From Haliotis asinina (lineage: Eukaryota; Mollusca; Gastropoda; Lepetellida; Haliotidae), in contig NC_090281.1 in NCBI RefSeq assembly GCF_037392515.1, positions 51,562,753-51,626,752 on the forward strand: 64,000 nucleotides of DNA, written 5' to 3'. Made by a program: the position numbers and the translations under genes. Positions within the stretch are counted from its first letter, which is position 1. Every line of letters starts with the position of its first letter. The notes beneath the pieces are model-generated. The model did not search any database, was not told the origin of the DNA, and saw only the letters and a program-made list of their open reading frames with translations. This document shows, one piece after another, positions 12,070 to 52,896 of this stretch.

Positions 12070-15000
12070 GGAGAGAGACATCAATGAGCCGTCTGTAACT
12101 AATAGATATGTGTGTTATCACTCAGGTGGGTGGAGAGAGAGGCATCAATGTAGTGTCTGTAGCTATAGATATGTGTGTTATCACTCAGGTGGGTGGAGAG
12201 AAAGGCATCAATGTAGTGTCTGTAACTAATAGATATGTGTGTTATCACTCAGGTGGGGGGAGAGAGAGGCATCAATGTAGTGTCTGTAGCTAATAGATAT
12301 GTGTGTTATCACTCGTTGGGAGGGGGAGAGAGACATCGAAGTATTGTCGGTACAGGTACGCATGTAGCTAATGCTTGCCCTTGACCCTGTGTGTTAAAGC
12401 TCAACACGCCCCAGCTGACCTGACGTTTGACAACAATGGCGTGATGTACGTGCTTCTCACCGATGAAATAACCACCTACTTCGAACAGATCGAAAATATC
12501 ACAACTTCTCCCGTCGTTACGAAAATGGGCCCTTCCCTCGGTCATGGCAGACGTCTGTCCGTTGATTCCGCCAATAGGTAATTAGGGAGTGCCCATCTTG
12601 GTGAATGTTGACCACTGGGTATTACGTGAGTGAGTGAGTGGGTGGGTGGATGGGTGAGTGAATGAGTGAAGGTTATACCAACTTTTGTTTTTGTACTGAG
12701 GTTAGTCAGATAAATTAAAATGGCGATAGCGGTTATATTACCTAGTTGGTGACTCCGGTTTAATGAGCTGTGGTATCCGGTGGTGTAAAGATATTAGGAG
12801 AGGAAAGATAACACAGTTTGGTGATTGTGTGAATGAAATGCTTGCTGTATTCCGTCTACGTCATGGAATGTCAGTGTAACATCTGAAGCAATGCATGTAT
12901 CAGGCGTATAGCATTTGGGCAAAACGCAGGTGTAAGTGTTTGCTAACAAACCTGGAACCATAATCGGGGTGAATAGGAACTCTCGAGTCACCGTTTTTCA
13001 CCGCGAATAGCGGCATCTTTTTAAGACAAAAGGGCAAGACAGCCATAATAAGACAAGAGGGAACACGAGACAACTAAACACACTACAATGAAGGTACAAA
13101 GCGTTTACTTTACTTGTAATCCATTGAAGGTTAATATACTACACCTCGTCTGCGGGCGTCAGCGTATATGACATCAGCGCTACCACACACACCGAGATCA
13201 GCGACGCCAATAATGCTTTCGGCATCGGATATGACGCCACGGGTAAGTTCCGATTGTTATTACTGGCTGGTAAATGTATGCTATTGCGTAACTCACGATA
13301 AAACACTTCGATTACAAATCCTGAACCGCAATACATACGACTTAGTACAATACAACTTGTACTGATGTAAAAGCATGCGAAATTAACAGAAACTGACCTT
13401 TAAGAACATTTAGACGTGGAAAGCATGAGAAGTCAGATTTATGAATGTCAACTTCTTTATCGTGTATTCCATCAAACCGGTTACCATGTAGTTTTAGTAC
13501 ATTACTGGCCTCATGTCTGTAATGTATTTTTTAGTCTCCAACGTTGTTAAACATGTTTTCTTTGTAGCGCCTCTGTATATACACCCCTCTTGGTACTCTC
13601 TACTGTTCACCTGATAAAGGAGTAAGCGTACGCTCCGAAACGTTGTGTTATCCACAATAGAGTTGGCATCTGTCTCTTCTTAACAGAAAATAATGATGTT
13701 CAAGAAGCAGTTTATGTAGACTGTCCACTATTTTCTCAGTAGCCACAGACCCGTGAAGGTCCCGGGGTAGAATAGGCCTTCAGCAACCCATGCTTGCCAT
13801 AAAAGGTGACTGTGCTTGTCGTAAGAGGCGACTAACGGGAACGGGTGGTCAGCCTCGCTGACTTGGTTGACATATGTCATCGGTTCCCAATTTCGCAGAT
13901 CGATGCTCATGTTGTTGATCACTGGATTGTATGGTCCAGACTCGATTATTTACAGACCGCCGCCATATAGCTGGAATATTGCTGAGAGCGGCGTAAAACT
14001 AAACTCACTCACTCACTCAGTAGCCATAACGTGCAAAATATGCACAGTGCCTCCAAACTAATATTGTTTCTTCCCTCCAGTATCTCTGTTTTGCAGTGTG
14101 AAATCATACTGTCAGTGATGTGTTTAATACCTATATCTCGGCTTTGTTTTGGACCTTATTCGTTTTGCAGACTTTCGGCGACTATTTTCAGCTCACTGAC
14201 ATTTTAATAACATCAGCATTATAATTTTGGCACTTGAAGTGATGCTAGTTTTTTAACCTTTAATACTTTGATGAATGGAGGAATATAGATTGCTATTCAG
14301 ACTAAAATCATTCATTGGTCCATATCCTTACTGTACTGACCCTTTGACCATGCAGTGAACCTTGCACTATTCTTCACGTGTTGCAGACAACAAAGCAGTG
14401 TACTGCTTCAGCAACAGTGATGAGCTCGCTGTCTACAACCCGGCAGATCAGACATCCAGTACGGCATCACATGGCGGATCCGGCTGTTCCGACCTCGCTT
14501 TAAGCTCTTCAGTCCCAGATGCCCAGATCGCTGGTGTAAGCAACGTCTTTGTCTACACCACCGCAAACGACGAAAAGTAAGTCAAATTTAAGTTCAAGCT
14601 GGTCATCAAGCGCTGCTTCACACCTAAAGGTAACTAAGACCACCATTTTAAACATCCGGGATGATACATATAGATCCTAACTGGTGGACACAATGGGGAA
14701 CTGGACATATGACTTTGCATAGGTCACACTAGTTAACACAGGGTATTCGGGCAGACACATAGTATTGTTATTGCTGAATATAGTCACAGTGTTTGTCATA
14801 CTTTAACTTCCCAGTTGGCCACCAGGGTCAGCCGTCGCATGCTGACTTTATCCTTTCTCCTTCATCACATCCATAAATCCTTACTCCTTCGTAACGTCAC
14901 ACCTGTGTATTCTTACTCCTTCATCGCGTCACTCCTGTATATCCTTACTCCTTCATCGCGTCACTCCTGTATATCCTTTCTCCATCACATCGTTCCCGCA

Positions 15001-16357
15001 TATCCTTCATCACATCTATAAATCCTTACTCCCTCATCACGTCACTCCTGTATATCCTTACTCCTTCACCAAGTCACTTATGTATATCCTTACTCCTTCA
15101 TCACGTCACTCCTGTATATCCTTACTCCATCACACCATTCCCGCATATCCTTATTCCTTCATCACACCCATAAATCCTTACTTCTTCGTAACGTCACACC
15201 TATGTATTCCTACTCCTTCATCGCGTCCCACCTGTATAGTCTTACGCTTTCACTCCATCACCTCATTCCCACATATCCTTTCTCCTTTATCACACCCATA
15301 AATCCTTACTCCATCACATCATTCCCGCATATCCTTTCTCCTTCATCACATCTATAAAGCCTTATTCCTTCATCACGTTGCACCTTTATAGCCTTACGTC
15401 TACATCACGTCATATGTGTACATCCTTACTCCTACATCACATCATTCCCGCATATCCTTACTTCTTCATCACATCTATAAATCCTTACTCCTTCGTAACG
15501 TCACACCTGTGTATTCTCACTCATTCATTACGTAATACTTGTATATTCTTACTCCTTCGTGACACCTGAATATTCTTCTTCATCAAGCCACCCCTGTATA
15601 TTCCTACGCTTTCATCGCATCACACCTGTGTAACTTAGTGACATCCATCATTGTATGACTGGGATAACGATAAAAGCAGCGGAAAATGAGTGAGTTTAGT
15701 TTTACGCCGCACTGAGCAATATTCCAGCTATATGGCGGCGGTCTGTTAAATAATAGTGTCTGGACCAAACAATCCAGTAATCACCAACAAGAGCATCAAT
15801 CTGCGCAATTGGGAACCGATGACATGTGCCAACGGAGTCAGCGAGTCTGACCACCCGATCCCGCTAGTCGCCTTTACGGCAAGCATAGTCGCCTTTAATG
15901 GTGAGCATGGGTTGCTGTAGGCCAAGCCTACCTGGGATTTTCACAGGTCGACAGCGTAAAAAGCAGGGCCTAGATTTTCGGACCTCTATTAGCGCGTACT
16001 CATAAGTGCCATCCATTAACATTAACTTACGATTAATTTAGATTCAGTGGTGGAGTGTAACGAAATACACTAAGACTGAGTTTACTTAAAATTGACCTTA
16101 GCGCTAAGAGAGCTTTGAAAAATCTAGGCTCTGTTCCTCGTTAAATGTGGCTCAGCAGGCAGGGGTGTTGAGACTTGCTGGGACTGCATAATTGGGTCAC
16201 CCACAACCCACTATCAATTAAATATTAATGATTTAAAAACCCCGTTCTTTCTTTCAGTCACGTGTTTGTGACCCTCCTTGATGGAGACACCGGTGTACCC
16301 CAGATGACCAACGTCTTCGACACTGGCAGCACCATTACTTCCATCACGCTCGTGTAA
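302..16357 (+). CDS. Gene A: probable secreted beta-propeller-like protein, 5' partial
   Basis: Six exons can be joined with matching phases: 302-454, 11489-11779, 12400-12577, 13130-13242, 14387-14576 and 16258-16357 (TAA at 16355-16357). They give 340 residues and the N-terminus is missing. The first exon is a Cys-rich amphipathic helix (CLTKMLRRFQERLQRL). A short Ala/Gly linker follows, then about 270 residues with repeated blocks such as ISYDRVSNSLYSV and LSVDSANRLIYYTSS. These resemble the YWTD/LDLR class B or NHL type of propeller blade, without a perfect YWTD. All introns have GT/AG ends and the donors are mostly GTAAGT. I do not recognise the family, and secretion is inferred only from the cysteines and the absence of lysine-rich cytosolic features. 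The first intron carries the giant inverted repeat. Exons 2-6 are well supported and exon 1 less so. Confidence 0.65.
515..571. repeat. (GA)n microsatellite
   Basis: An almost uninterrupted GA run with one short A-tract in the middle, lying about 60 bp downstream of the exon 302-454 donor. Confidence 0.9.
572..857. other. Intron DNA left of the giant inverted repeat
   Basis: AT-rich unique-looking sequence of the first visible intron of gene A. I see no exon, repeat or RNA gene in it. Confidence 0.4.
1040..2400 (+). repeat. Tandem array of ~180-bp units with GCCCATGGGC palindromes (left arm)
   Basis: Units start near 1250, 1437, 1615, 1794 and 1975, then degrade towards 2400. Each well-preserved unit has a pair of CCCATGGG palindromes about 25-30 bp apart, then a conserved stretch including TTTTGGAGG-TGTAAATGAATGA and TATCATGACACAAA. 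The outermost unit (1056-1120) has four palindromes crowded together. Left and right arrays differ by one unit. Confidence 0.85.
2531..2790 (-). repeat. SINE family 1, near full length
   Basis: Reads inward from the tail (GTGAGTTTAGTTTTA) to the head (CACGGGTCC). It contains the family's landmarks ATATGGCGGCAG, GATCAACAGCATGAGC and ATGGCAAGCATGGGTT. It lies inside the left arm and is mirrored at 9656-9891. Confidence 0.9.
5006..5139 (+). mobile_element. Hairpin element with hammerhead-like apex, best-preserved copy
   Basis: A nearly perfect inverted repeat of about 50 bp per arm (arms begin ATAAGAATGAAGATTATTAT and end with its complement). The apex reads CCTGATGA, then GGAG...CTCC, then GAAACGTTGTG. 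CTGATGA, a short stem and GAAAC are the conserved core of hammerhead ribozymes, and the arm sequence GAACACAAC pairs with GTTGTGTTC as helix I would. Helix III would be minimal (AC/GU), as described for hammerheads of Penelope-like elements. Whether it is active cannot be seen. Related copies lie at 13429-13682 and 21096-21231. Confidence 0.7.
5604..5720 (+). other. Short coiled-coil-like open frame inside the loop
   Basis: The frame contains KEELDRRLQRLNEQLQRQEI, whose LQRL core and neighbouring nucleotides (CTTCAGCGTCT) match the gene A exon at 302-454 (FQERLQRLHEV). A possible donor, GTAATG, follows near 5705. It could be a copy of that exon, an alternative exon or coincidence. No firm acceptor was seen. 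Confidence 0.25.
9656..9891 (+). repeat. SINE family 1, near full length (mirror of 2531-2790)
   Basis: Begins GGGACCCGTGAAGATC and ends AAAACTAAACTCAC. It shares the diagnostic GGAGTAGAAGAGGGC head with the left-arm copy, so the SINE was present before the arms became inverted copies of one another. Confidence 0.9.
10000..11190 (-). repeat. Tandem array of ~180-bp units with GCCCATGGGC palindromes (right arm)
   Basis: Mirror image of the left-arm array, with CCCATGGG pairs near 10413/10436, 10590/10611, 10769/10791 and 10952/10975 and the crowded cluster at 11120-11185. It lacks the extra unit found on the left (about 1860-2045). Confidence 0.85.
11806..12340 (+). repeat. ~62-bp minisatellite with long G runs
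   Basis: About eight units of the type GAGAGAGACATCAATGTAG, then TGTCTGTAACTAATAGATA, then TGTGTGTTATCACTCAGGT. Some units carry runs of 20 or more G (about 11918-11944 and 12052-12070). It fills most of the gene A intron 11780-12399, starting about 25 bp after the donor. The G runs may vary between assemblies. Confidence 0.85.
12578..13129. other. Gene A intron without further features
   Basis: Contains a short GAGT/GGGT run (about 12628-12665). Nothing else was recognised. Confidence 0.4.
13429..13682 (+). mobile_element. Hairpin element with hammerhead-like apex, second copy
   Basis: The left arm (GATTTATGAATGTCAACTTC) and right arm (GTTGGCATCTGTC) are diverged, and there is about 100 bp extra on the left side. 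The apex reads CCTGATAAAGGAG, then CTCCGAAACGTTGTGTT, so the first core motif is changed from CTGATGA to CTGATAA. It lies in the gene A intron 13243-14386. Confidence 0.6.
13748..14020 (+). repeat. SINE family 1, full length
   Basis: Runs from GACCCGTGAAGGTCCCGGGG to a (CACT)n tail. It sits 65 bp after the hairpin element in the same gene A intron. Confidence 0.92.
14815..15650 (+). repeat. ~31-bp minisatellite
   Basis: About 25 imperfect units of the type CCTTACTCCTTCATCACGTC followed by ACTCCTGTATAT. Higher-order blocks mark it as one long array within the gene A intron 14577-16257. The sense strand is pyrimidine-rich. Open frames across it are by-products of the repeat. Confidence 0.85.
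15688..15949 (-). repeat. SINE family 1, full length
   Basis: From GAGTGAGTTTAGTTTTACGC to the head sequence TTTTCACAGGTC. Same gene A intron as the 31-bp minisatellite, opposite to the gene. Confidence 0.92.
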
Positions 16358-16840
16358 CTGTCGAACGTCAAGGAAGGTTCCTGGCTGATGCAGGAGCATG
16401 GCCCAATACACTGTACACAATTAACGATACAGAAACATTTCCTTTATTTTCCTTTTCCAATTCAGTTATTTGCGGATTGATGTGCCGGTGAATTAGACAT
16501 AACTGTGTTAGGGATATTTAAAGGGATGTTCGAATCATGAGTATTTATACCGGGACACTGAAATTGTGTTTACATTCTGGCAAGAGTCTGGTCATTGTGA
16601 CGTGTCCTGTATTCTTACTAAATTTCTTTGAAACACTTTGATACATATCACCAACGCTTTAATGTAATGTATGTTATTCATTGATTAACCGAAAAATAGA
16701 TATTATTCTTGTCAAATATCGGGAGCGTTGTATCCATTTCTTACCACACACACACAGTACAAAGAACTGTTAAGCAAACACTTTTTGAGAACGTGGGATG
16801 AGGCAAAATGGGGTTTAATGTTAAACGTACCACACCCATA

Positions 16841-17034
16841 TGACACGTGAAGATCCGGGTTAAAATAGTTCCTCAGCAACCCATGGTTGCCGTAAGAGGA
16901 GACACACGGGGTGTCACCGTATCCCAATTGAGTAGATGGATGCTCAAACTGTTATCACTGGACTTTCTGGTGCAGGCTCGATCTTCTACAGACCACCGCC
17001 CATAGCATGAAAAATGCCGCGTCAAAAATAAACC
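16841..17034 (+). repeat. SINE family 1, decayed
   Basis: ACACGTGAAGATCCGGGTT head, CAGCAACCCATGG, then a shortened middle and GCGTCAAAAATAAAC near the tail. Confidence 0.7.
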
Positions 17035-17349
17035 ACGTGACATATGGACGCAAGAGGGCACAGCCGACTCTTCAGCTATGTGGACAAACGCTCCATTCGC
17101 TAAACCACGGAGGGGGGTTGTTTCAGTAGTTCTGGTACCTTTGATGGAAGTGGATCTCGAGAGATGCTATTTATTCAAGCTGGACTGATCTCGAGGAAAT
17201 GTTTTGGAAGCAAGTATTATATTAAGATTTTGTCCCAAACGCTGACGTGAAAAATTTAAAATATCACGAAAACATGGGAACGTGTCGACTACAAACGTAC
17301 ATTTCAGTCCATTTTTAACAAGAGAAAAACCAAATAACGGTCCTTAGTA

Positions 17350-17514
17350 GTTTGAAAAGCGACTGTGCTTATCGTAAGAAGCCTTCTAACGGGATGGGGT
17401 GGTAGGACTCGCTGACACGTCATCGGTTCCCATTTGCGCAGATCGATACTCATGCTGTTGATCACCGGATTGTCTGGTCCAGACTCAACTGTTTACAGAT
17501 CTCCAGCCTAAAGA
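17350..17514 (+). repeat. SINE family 1, internal fragment
   Basis: Keeps GGGTGGTAGGACTCGCTGAC, CATGCTGTTGATCACCGGAT and CAGACTCAACTGTTTACAGA. Head and tail are lost. Confidence 0.7.
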
Positions 17515-18044
17515 ATTCTTTACTTGCAGCCAATGTGTTAATAATGGACAATGAACGTTTCAAGAATCGCTAGTCAGCTTCTGAGATATTGTCACAAGTA
17601 TATTCACTGACCATGAGCCCAAAAAAGACTAAAAAAATTTGTATGATTGTAAACAAATTCTGGTAAAATGTTCCTACATGTACATTGTATTCAGAGGACA
17701 TATTTGATATGTGCTCTTACTGTCTTGTAAAAAAGAACAACACAATTTATTCATGTCAATTTTGTTTTAATCCACTTTAGTCAGTATTTCAAAAGCATCA
17801 AGTGTTGTCAGCTGTAAATCAGTCCAGTGAGTATTTAATTTGTAACATGTCTCTTCACACCAACAAATGAAATATGGACATTTCCAATGGTTTGTGCATC
17901 GACTACCAGTGCTGTTCGTTGGTACAGATACTTACATTATTACCTACATATCTACATGCCTAGATGTTCCTACTCTAACTGGTAAGATTTGTTGACTGCC
18001 AAGATGACAGACATCTTTCAAATAAAGTGGCAATAAACATATTC

Positions 18045-18165
18045 CAGCAATATTTTGACGGGGACACTAGAAATAGGCTTCACATAGTCTATTTATGTGG
18101 GGAATCAAACCTTCGTCTTCAGCGTGACGAACTACTGCTTTAACCACCTGGCTACCCCACGGTTC
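18045..18165 (-). repeat. SINE family 2 (tRNA-derived), head and body
   Basis: On the minus strand it reads GGGGTAGCCAGGTGGTTAAAG (split here as GGGGTAGCC / AGGTGGTTAAAG). Then come a box B-like GGTTTGATTCC and CACATAAATAGAC. The CCCCGTCA end follows. Confidence 0.75.
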
Positions 18166-18651
18166 TAAACCGATAACAGGGGCAATTCTAAGGTTTAGGG
18201 CTCATATTGCATAAGGATGCATGTACCCATGAACTTCAGTTGGAGCAACTAGATCTCACTGATTCCTAGGGCTTAAACAAGACCTCAAATGTGTGAGAAT
18301 AACATCATGTTGTTACACTGCCAATAAGCAGAAAAAAACACAAAAATAAACACATTTAAGAAAAAGAACAACAGATTATGTCCAAATTTAATTCTTTAAT
18401 TTGCCATTTGGATAAAAAATGACAAATAATGACTAACCTCAAGAACAGACCTTTCTAACTGTCAACATATGATTAAATCGAGATAACAAACTCAAATGAC
18501 CTAAACTAATCTTTGTTATCTGAAGATGCCACCTGGCCTGCCCTTTGTTTCTTGTTGCTACAAACACGTATTCTAACTTGCTGCTGAGGCCTTAGTTTGC
18601 ACTCAAGGCCATAGCATCTGATATAGCTTTATTCACACAGGTTGGTCTGAT

Positions 18652-18760
18652 GCATTGCACTCAGCAATATCCCAGCCGCTGTCTGTAAAGAAATCCAGAC
18701 CTGACAAACTTTGAGTCGTCCAGATGGTGCAGTTTCAATTAGCCTGCATAATCACCGGAT
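18652..18760 (-). repeat. SINE family 1 fragment (tail half)
   Basis: Keeps CACTCAGCAATATCCCAGC and a diverged CTGTAAAG. The head is absent. Confidence 0.5.
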
Positions 18761-19467
18761 GTCAATTCTTTGAACATGCACTATTGACGTTTTTTCACCA
18801 AGTTCTTATTTCAAATCTTCCATTGTCCAGTACTCGACTAGACTAAGCTATGTGCCAAGTTTAGATAAGGGATAATGAATGGTTTTAGAGTTCTGCTCCA
18901 GAAGAAAGGACTTCCATCAACTTCAGTTCAAGTCAAACTTGTTCCCATGGAAATGTCAAAAATACAATGTTGAATTCCAAAACTACCAAAAGGCACCAAT
19001 ACACCAGCAGAGCTATCTATGTGCCTAGTTTGGTAAAGAAATATTCAACGGCTTTAAAGTTCTGCTCTGGAAAAGATAAATGTATATGGATGGAGGGACA
19101 GAGCACATTTTAATACCCTCCATAAAATCTGTAACAGGGGTAAAACAGTACCAAAAAACTTAGTCTGCAATGAAATGAAGTGAGTGTGAGTTGCTGCTTT
19201 CAGAAATATTGACAGGCAGATGCTTATACCATTAATAGCAGGCTACCCCAACCCCTCTACAATGCAATGATCACCCTTGTTGGAAATTATGAAACTTCAT
19301 GACTGTGTGGTAGTAGTTACATAAAAACGATAATAAACAAGTCATTGAGAGGTGACATATCGCCACATATACCTTTCTTTTGATGCATTACCATTGGATA
19401 CCTTCACTTCAGTGAGTAAAGTGACTATTGTTTCATACCAGATTGAAATCAGGGTAGAACCTTCAAC

Positions 19468-19575
19468 AATAACACAGCAGGGGACACCAGAAACAGGCGG
19501 TACCCATGTTGGGAATTGAACCTGGGTCTTCAGTGTGACCAGCAAACACATTTACAACTAGGCTACCCAAAGTCC
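19468..19575 (-). repeat. SINE family 2 (tRNA-derived), fragment
   Basis: Minus strand GGGTAGCCTAGTTGTAAATG, then GGTTCAATTCCC and GGTGTCCCC. Box A and box B positions are recognisable. Confidence 0.75.
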
Positions 19576-19802
19576 CACGACAGTGAGGAAGGAAATAATC
19601 CTCCACATGTTTCAGTCTCTGAAATGACTAAAAAGCACCAGTTAACCAACAGACTAGGCTGCAATACAAGTGTCACATATTTAACTGTTATGGAGGTATG
19701 CTCTAGAAATTCATTTTCTATATTGCGATCCAACTCGTCATCATGGAAACAAATTAATTGAAAAAAATATACAAATGAATAAATAAGTAAAAAATATTTT
19801 GA

Positions 19803-20998
19803 ACAAGAGTCATCAGAAGATGACATATCCCCCCGGCCCCCACATCTTTGGAAGGACAAATCATCTGACAGTTACTTGATGTTTTCTTAGATGAAGTGTG
19901 AATCATTTCCGTGGAAGTCATGAATATTATAAGTGCCATATATCTGTAAACAGCAAAAGGCACCACTTCAAGATCTGTCTCATATATCTGCCAAGATCTG
20001 TTGAAAGATATTGAATGGTTTTCAAGTTGTGGTCTGGAAACGAAGTCTATCCCTCCATTTTGAGACTAAGTCAGAATTGTTTCCACGCAAACCAGGAAAA
20101 ATAAAAATGCCAAAACATTCTAAATAACAAAAGACACAACTTTGTGGTCTGCCTCAAATATCTGCCAAGTTCTACTGTAAGGTATTGAATAATTTTGGAG
20201 TTGTGCTCAGGAAACAAAACCCATCCCTCCAAAGTCCGAATCGTTTCCATGAAAACTGAGAAACTATGAAATCACAAAAACCTGTAAATAGCAAAAGGCA
20301 TCATTGAAGCATCTGATTGGGATATCTATTAAGTTTTGCAGAAAAATAAAGAACAGATTTTGAGATCTGCACCGGAAACGAAGCCCATCCCTCCATTTAG
20401 AGACTATGTCCGAAATGTTTCCATCGAAACCGAGAAAATAATATATCACAAAAACCTGTAAGTACCAAAAGGCACCACTTTAGATTCTGACTGATGTATG
20501 TAACAAGTTTTGCAGGAAAATATTGAACGGTTCTTGAGTTCTGCTCCGGAAACGAAGCCCATCCCTCCGTTTTGAGACAAAGTCCAAAATATTTTGCATG
20601 GAAACCGAGAAAATAATAAGTCACAAAAACCTGTAAACAGCAAAAGGCAGCACTTTAGGTTCTGATTGATATATCTACCAAGTTTTGCTCAAAAATATTG
20701 AACGGTTTTTGAGTTCTGATCCAGAAACGAAGCCCATCCCACCATTAGGCTAACACCAAAATGTTCCATGGAAAAACAAAAAAAATAAAAATGCCAAAAC
20801 TCCGTACACAGCAAAAGGCACAACTATAGGTTGAGATTATTATATTTGTCACGTTTGTCTAAAAATATTAAACGGTTTCTGAGTTATGCTCCGGAAACGA
20901 AATGATTACGGACGGACGGACAAGGCGTCGACTATATCCCCGGCATGAAAAGACGAGGCGTCGACTATATCCCCTGCATTTCATGCCGGGGGGATGAA
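19803..20998 (+). mobile_element. Tandem-repeat mobile element (~178-bp core units), copy 1
   Basis: The head is GAGTCATCAGAAGATGACAT with ATCCCCCCGGCCCCC. Six or so ~178-bp units follow, marked by AGCAAAAGGCACCAC, ATCTACCAAGTTTTGC, GAGTTCTGCTCCGGAAACG and AAGCCCATCCCTCCATTTTG. The tail is ATTACGGACGG ... GCCGGGGGGATGAAAA. The CCCCCGGC head and GCCGGGGG tail are complementary. The plan of a unique head, a core of tandem repeats and a unique tail is that of the pearl elements of bivalves; the assignment is by architecture only. A second copy, interrupted, is at 38680-45655. Confidence 0.7.
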
Positions 20999-21095
20999 AA
21001 TGAAATCACACATCATCACAAGGTTGACCTGTACAGCAAGTTTCAAAACCAAATATTCATCAAATCTCTGAAGGGCATTTATAAGTGGAAAGTAT

Positions 21096-21231
21096 GAGAA
21101 AAGACAGATTTATGGATGTCAACCTCTTTATTGTGGAAAACACAACGTACCTAAAGGAGCAAGCATTCACTTCGAAACGATGTGTTTTCCACAATAAAGA
21201 AGTTGACATCTATAAATCTGGTTTTTCTCAA
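21096..21231 (+). mobile_element. Hairpin element with hammerhead-like apex, third copy
   Basis: The arms GAGAAAAGACAGATTTATGG and ATCTATAAATCTGGTTTTTC pair over about 55 bp. The apex has decayed: ACCTAAAGGAGCAAGC, then TTCGAAACGATGTG. Confidence 0.65.
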
Positions 21232-21744
21232 GTATTCATCAGTTTATTACTTCTGTTCTGTAAATGAAAAACAGATGGATACAACTCTGGGATCATCTCA
21301 CATACACTAATGTTACAATCGGTGGGAAGTAAGGAAAAACAGACAATCATTTGCTTTGGTCAGCTCCTATTCATATTGACAGCAATATACACCAGATTGT
21401 CCATACTTCTCAGTTCAAGAACACAAAACTTCAACATTCGTTCTTCACAAAATTAACTCAGATCTTATCAAAATATATCAACGTTCCTTTCTTGTCCATG
21501 AAAAAGTAAGTGGTCCATTGTCTATCAATGAATACTATTAAATAAACATGTCCGTTGTGATGAAAATACGTAAGTGACAAAAGCTTTGGCACTTGCTTTT
21601 GTAATATTCTGTATGAAAAAGCCATGAAATATGACCAACCTGTATTCTTGCCTGAAATGAGATTTGACTGATAGTCTGAAACACACTGTTGAAAATGTAT
21701 TCAACACATGCAGTCCTCTCCATCAACTACATATTCATCCAGCA
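21232..21744 (-). other. Probable 3' UTR of the DDX43-like gene
   Basis: AT-rich DNA directly downstream of the stop codon on the minus strand. A TTTATT at 21243-21248 (AATAAA on the minus strand) is a candidate polyadenylation signal. It would give a 3' UTR of about 500 nt, ending next to the hairpin element. Confidence 0.3.

Positions 21745-52896
<31,152 letters not shown>

Larger units (their letters stand above)
16358..17700. other. Gene A 3' flank
   Basis: Begins with the presumptive 3' UTR of gene A. I saw no AATAAA in the first 300 bp. Two decayed SINE copies follow (16841-17034 and 17350-17514). Confidence 0.4.
17701..19467. other. Intergenic DNA between genes A and B
   Basis: AT-rich, with a tRNA-derived SINE at 18045-18165 and a small family 1 fragment at 18652-18760. 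Several phrases near 18840-19080 (TTGTTCCCATGG, AGTTCTGCTC) are diverged relatives of the tandem-repeat element at 19803-20998. No gene seen. Confidence 0.4.

Noticed and set aside
11806-15650. CRISPR-like appearance of the regularly spaced repeats at 11806-12340 and 14815-15650
   Set aside because: Units are contiguous minisatellites without unique spacers, in introns of a eukaryotic gene.
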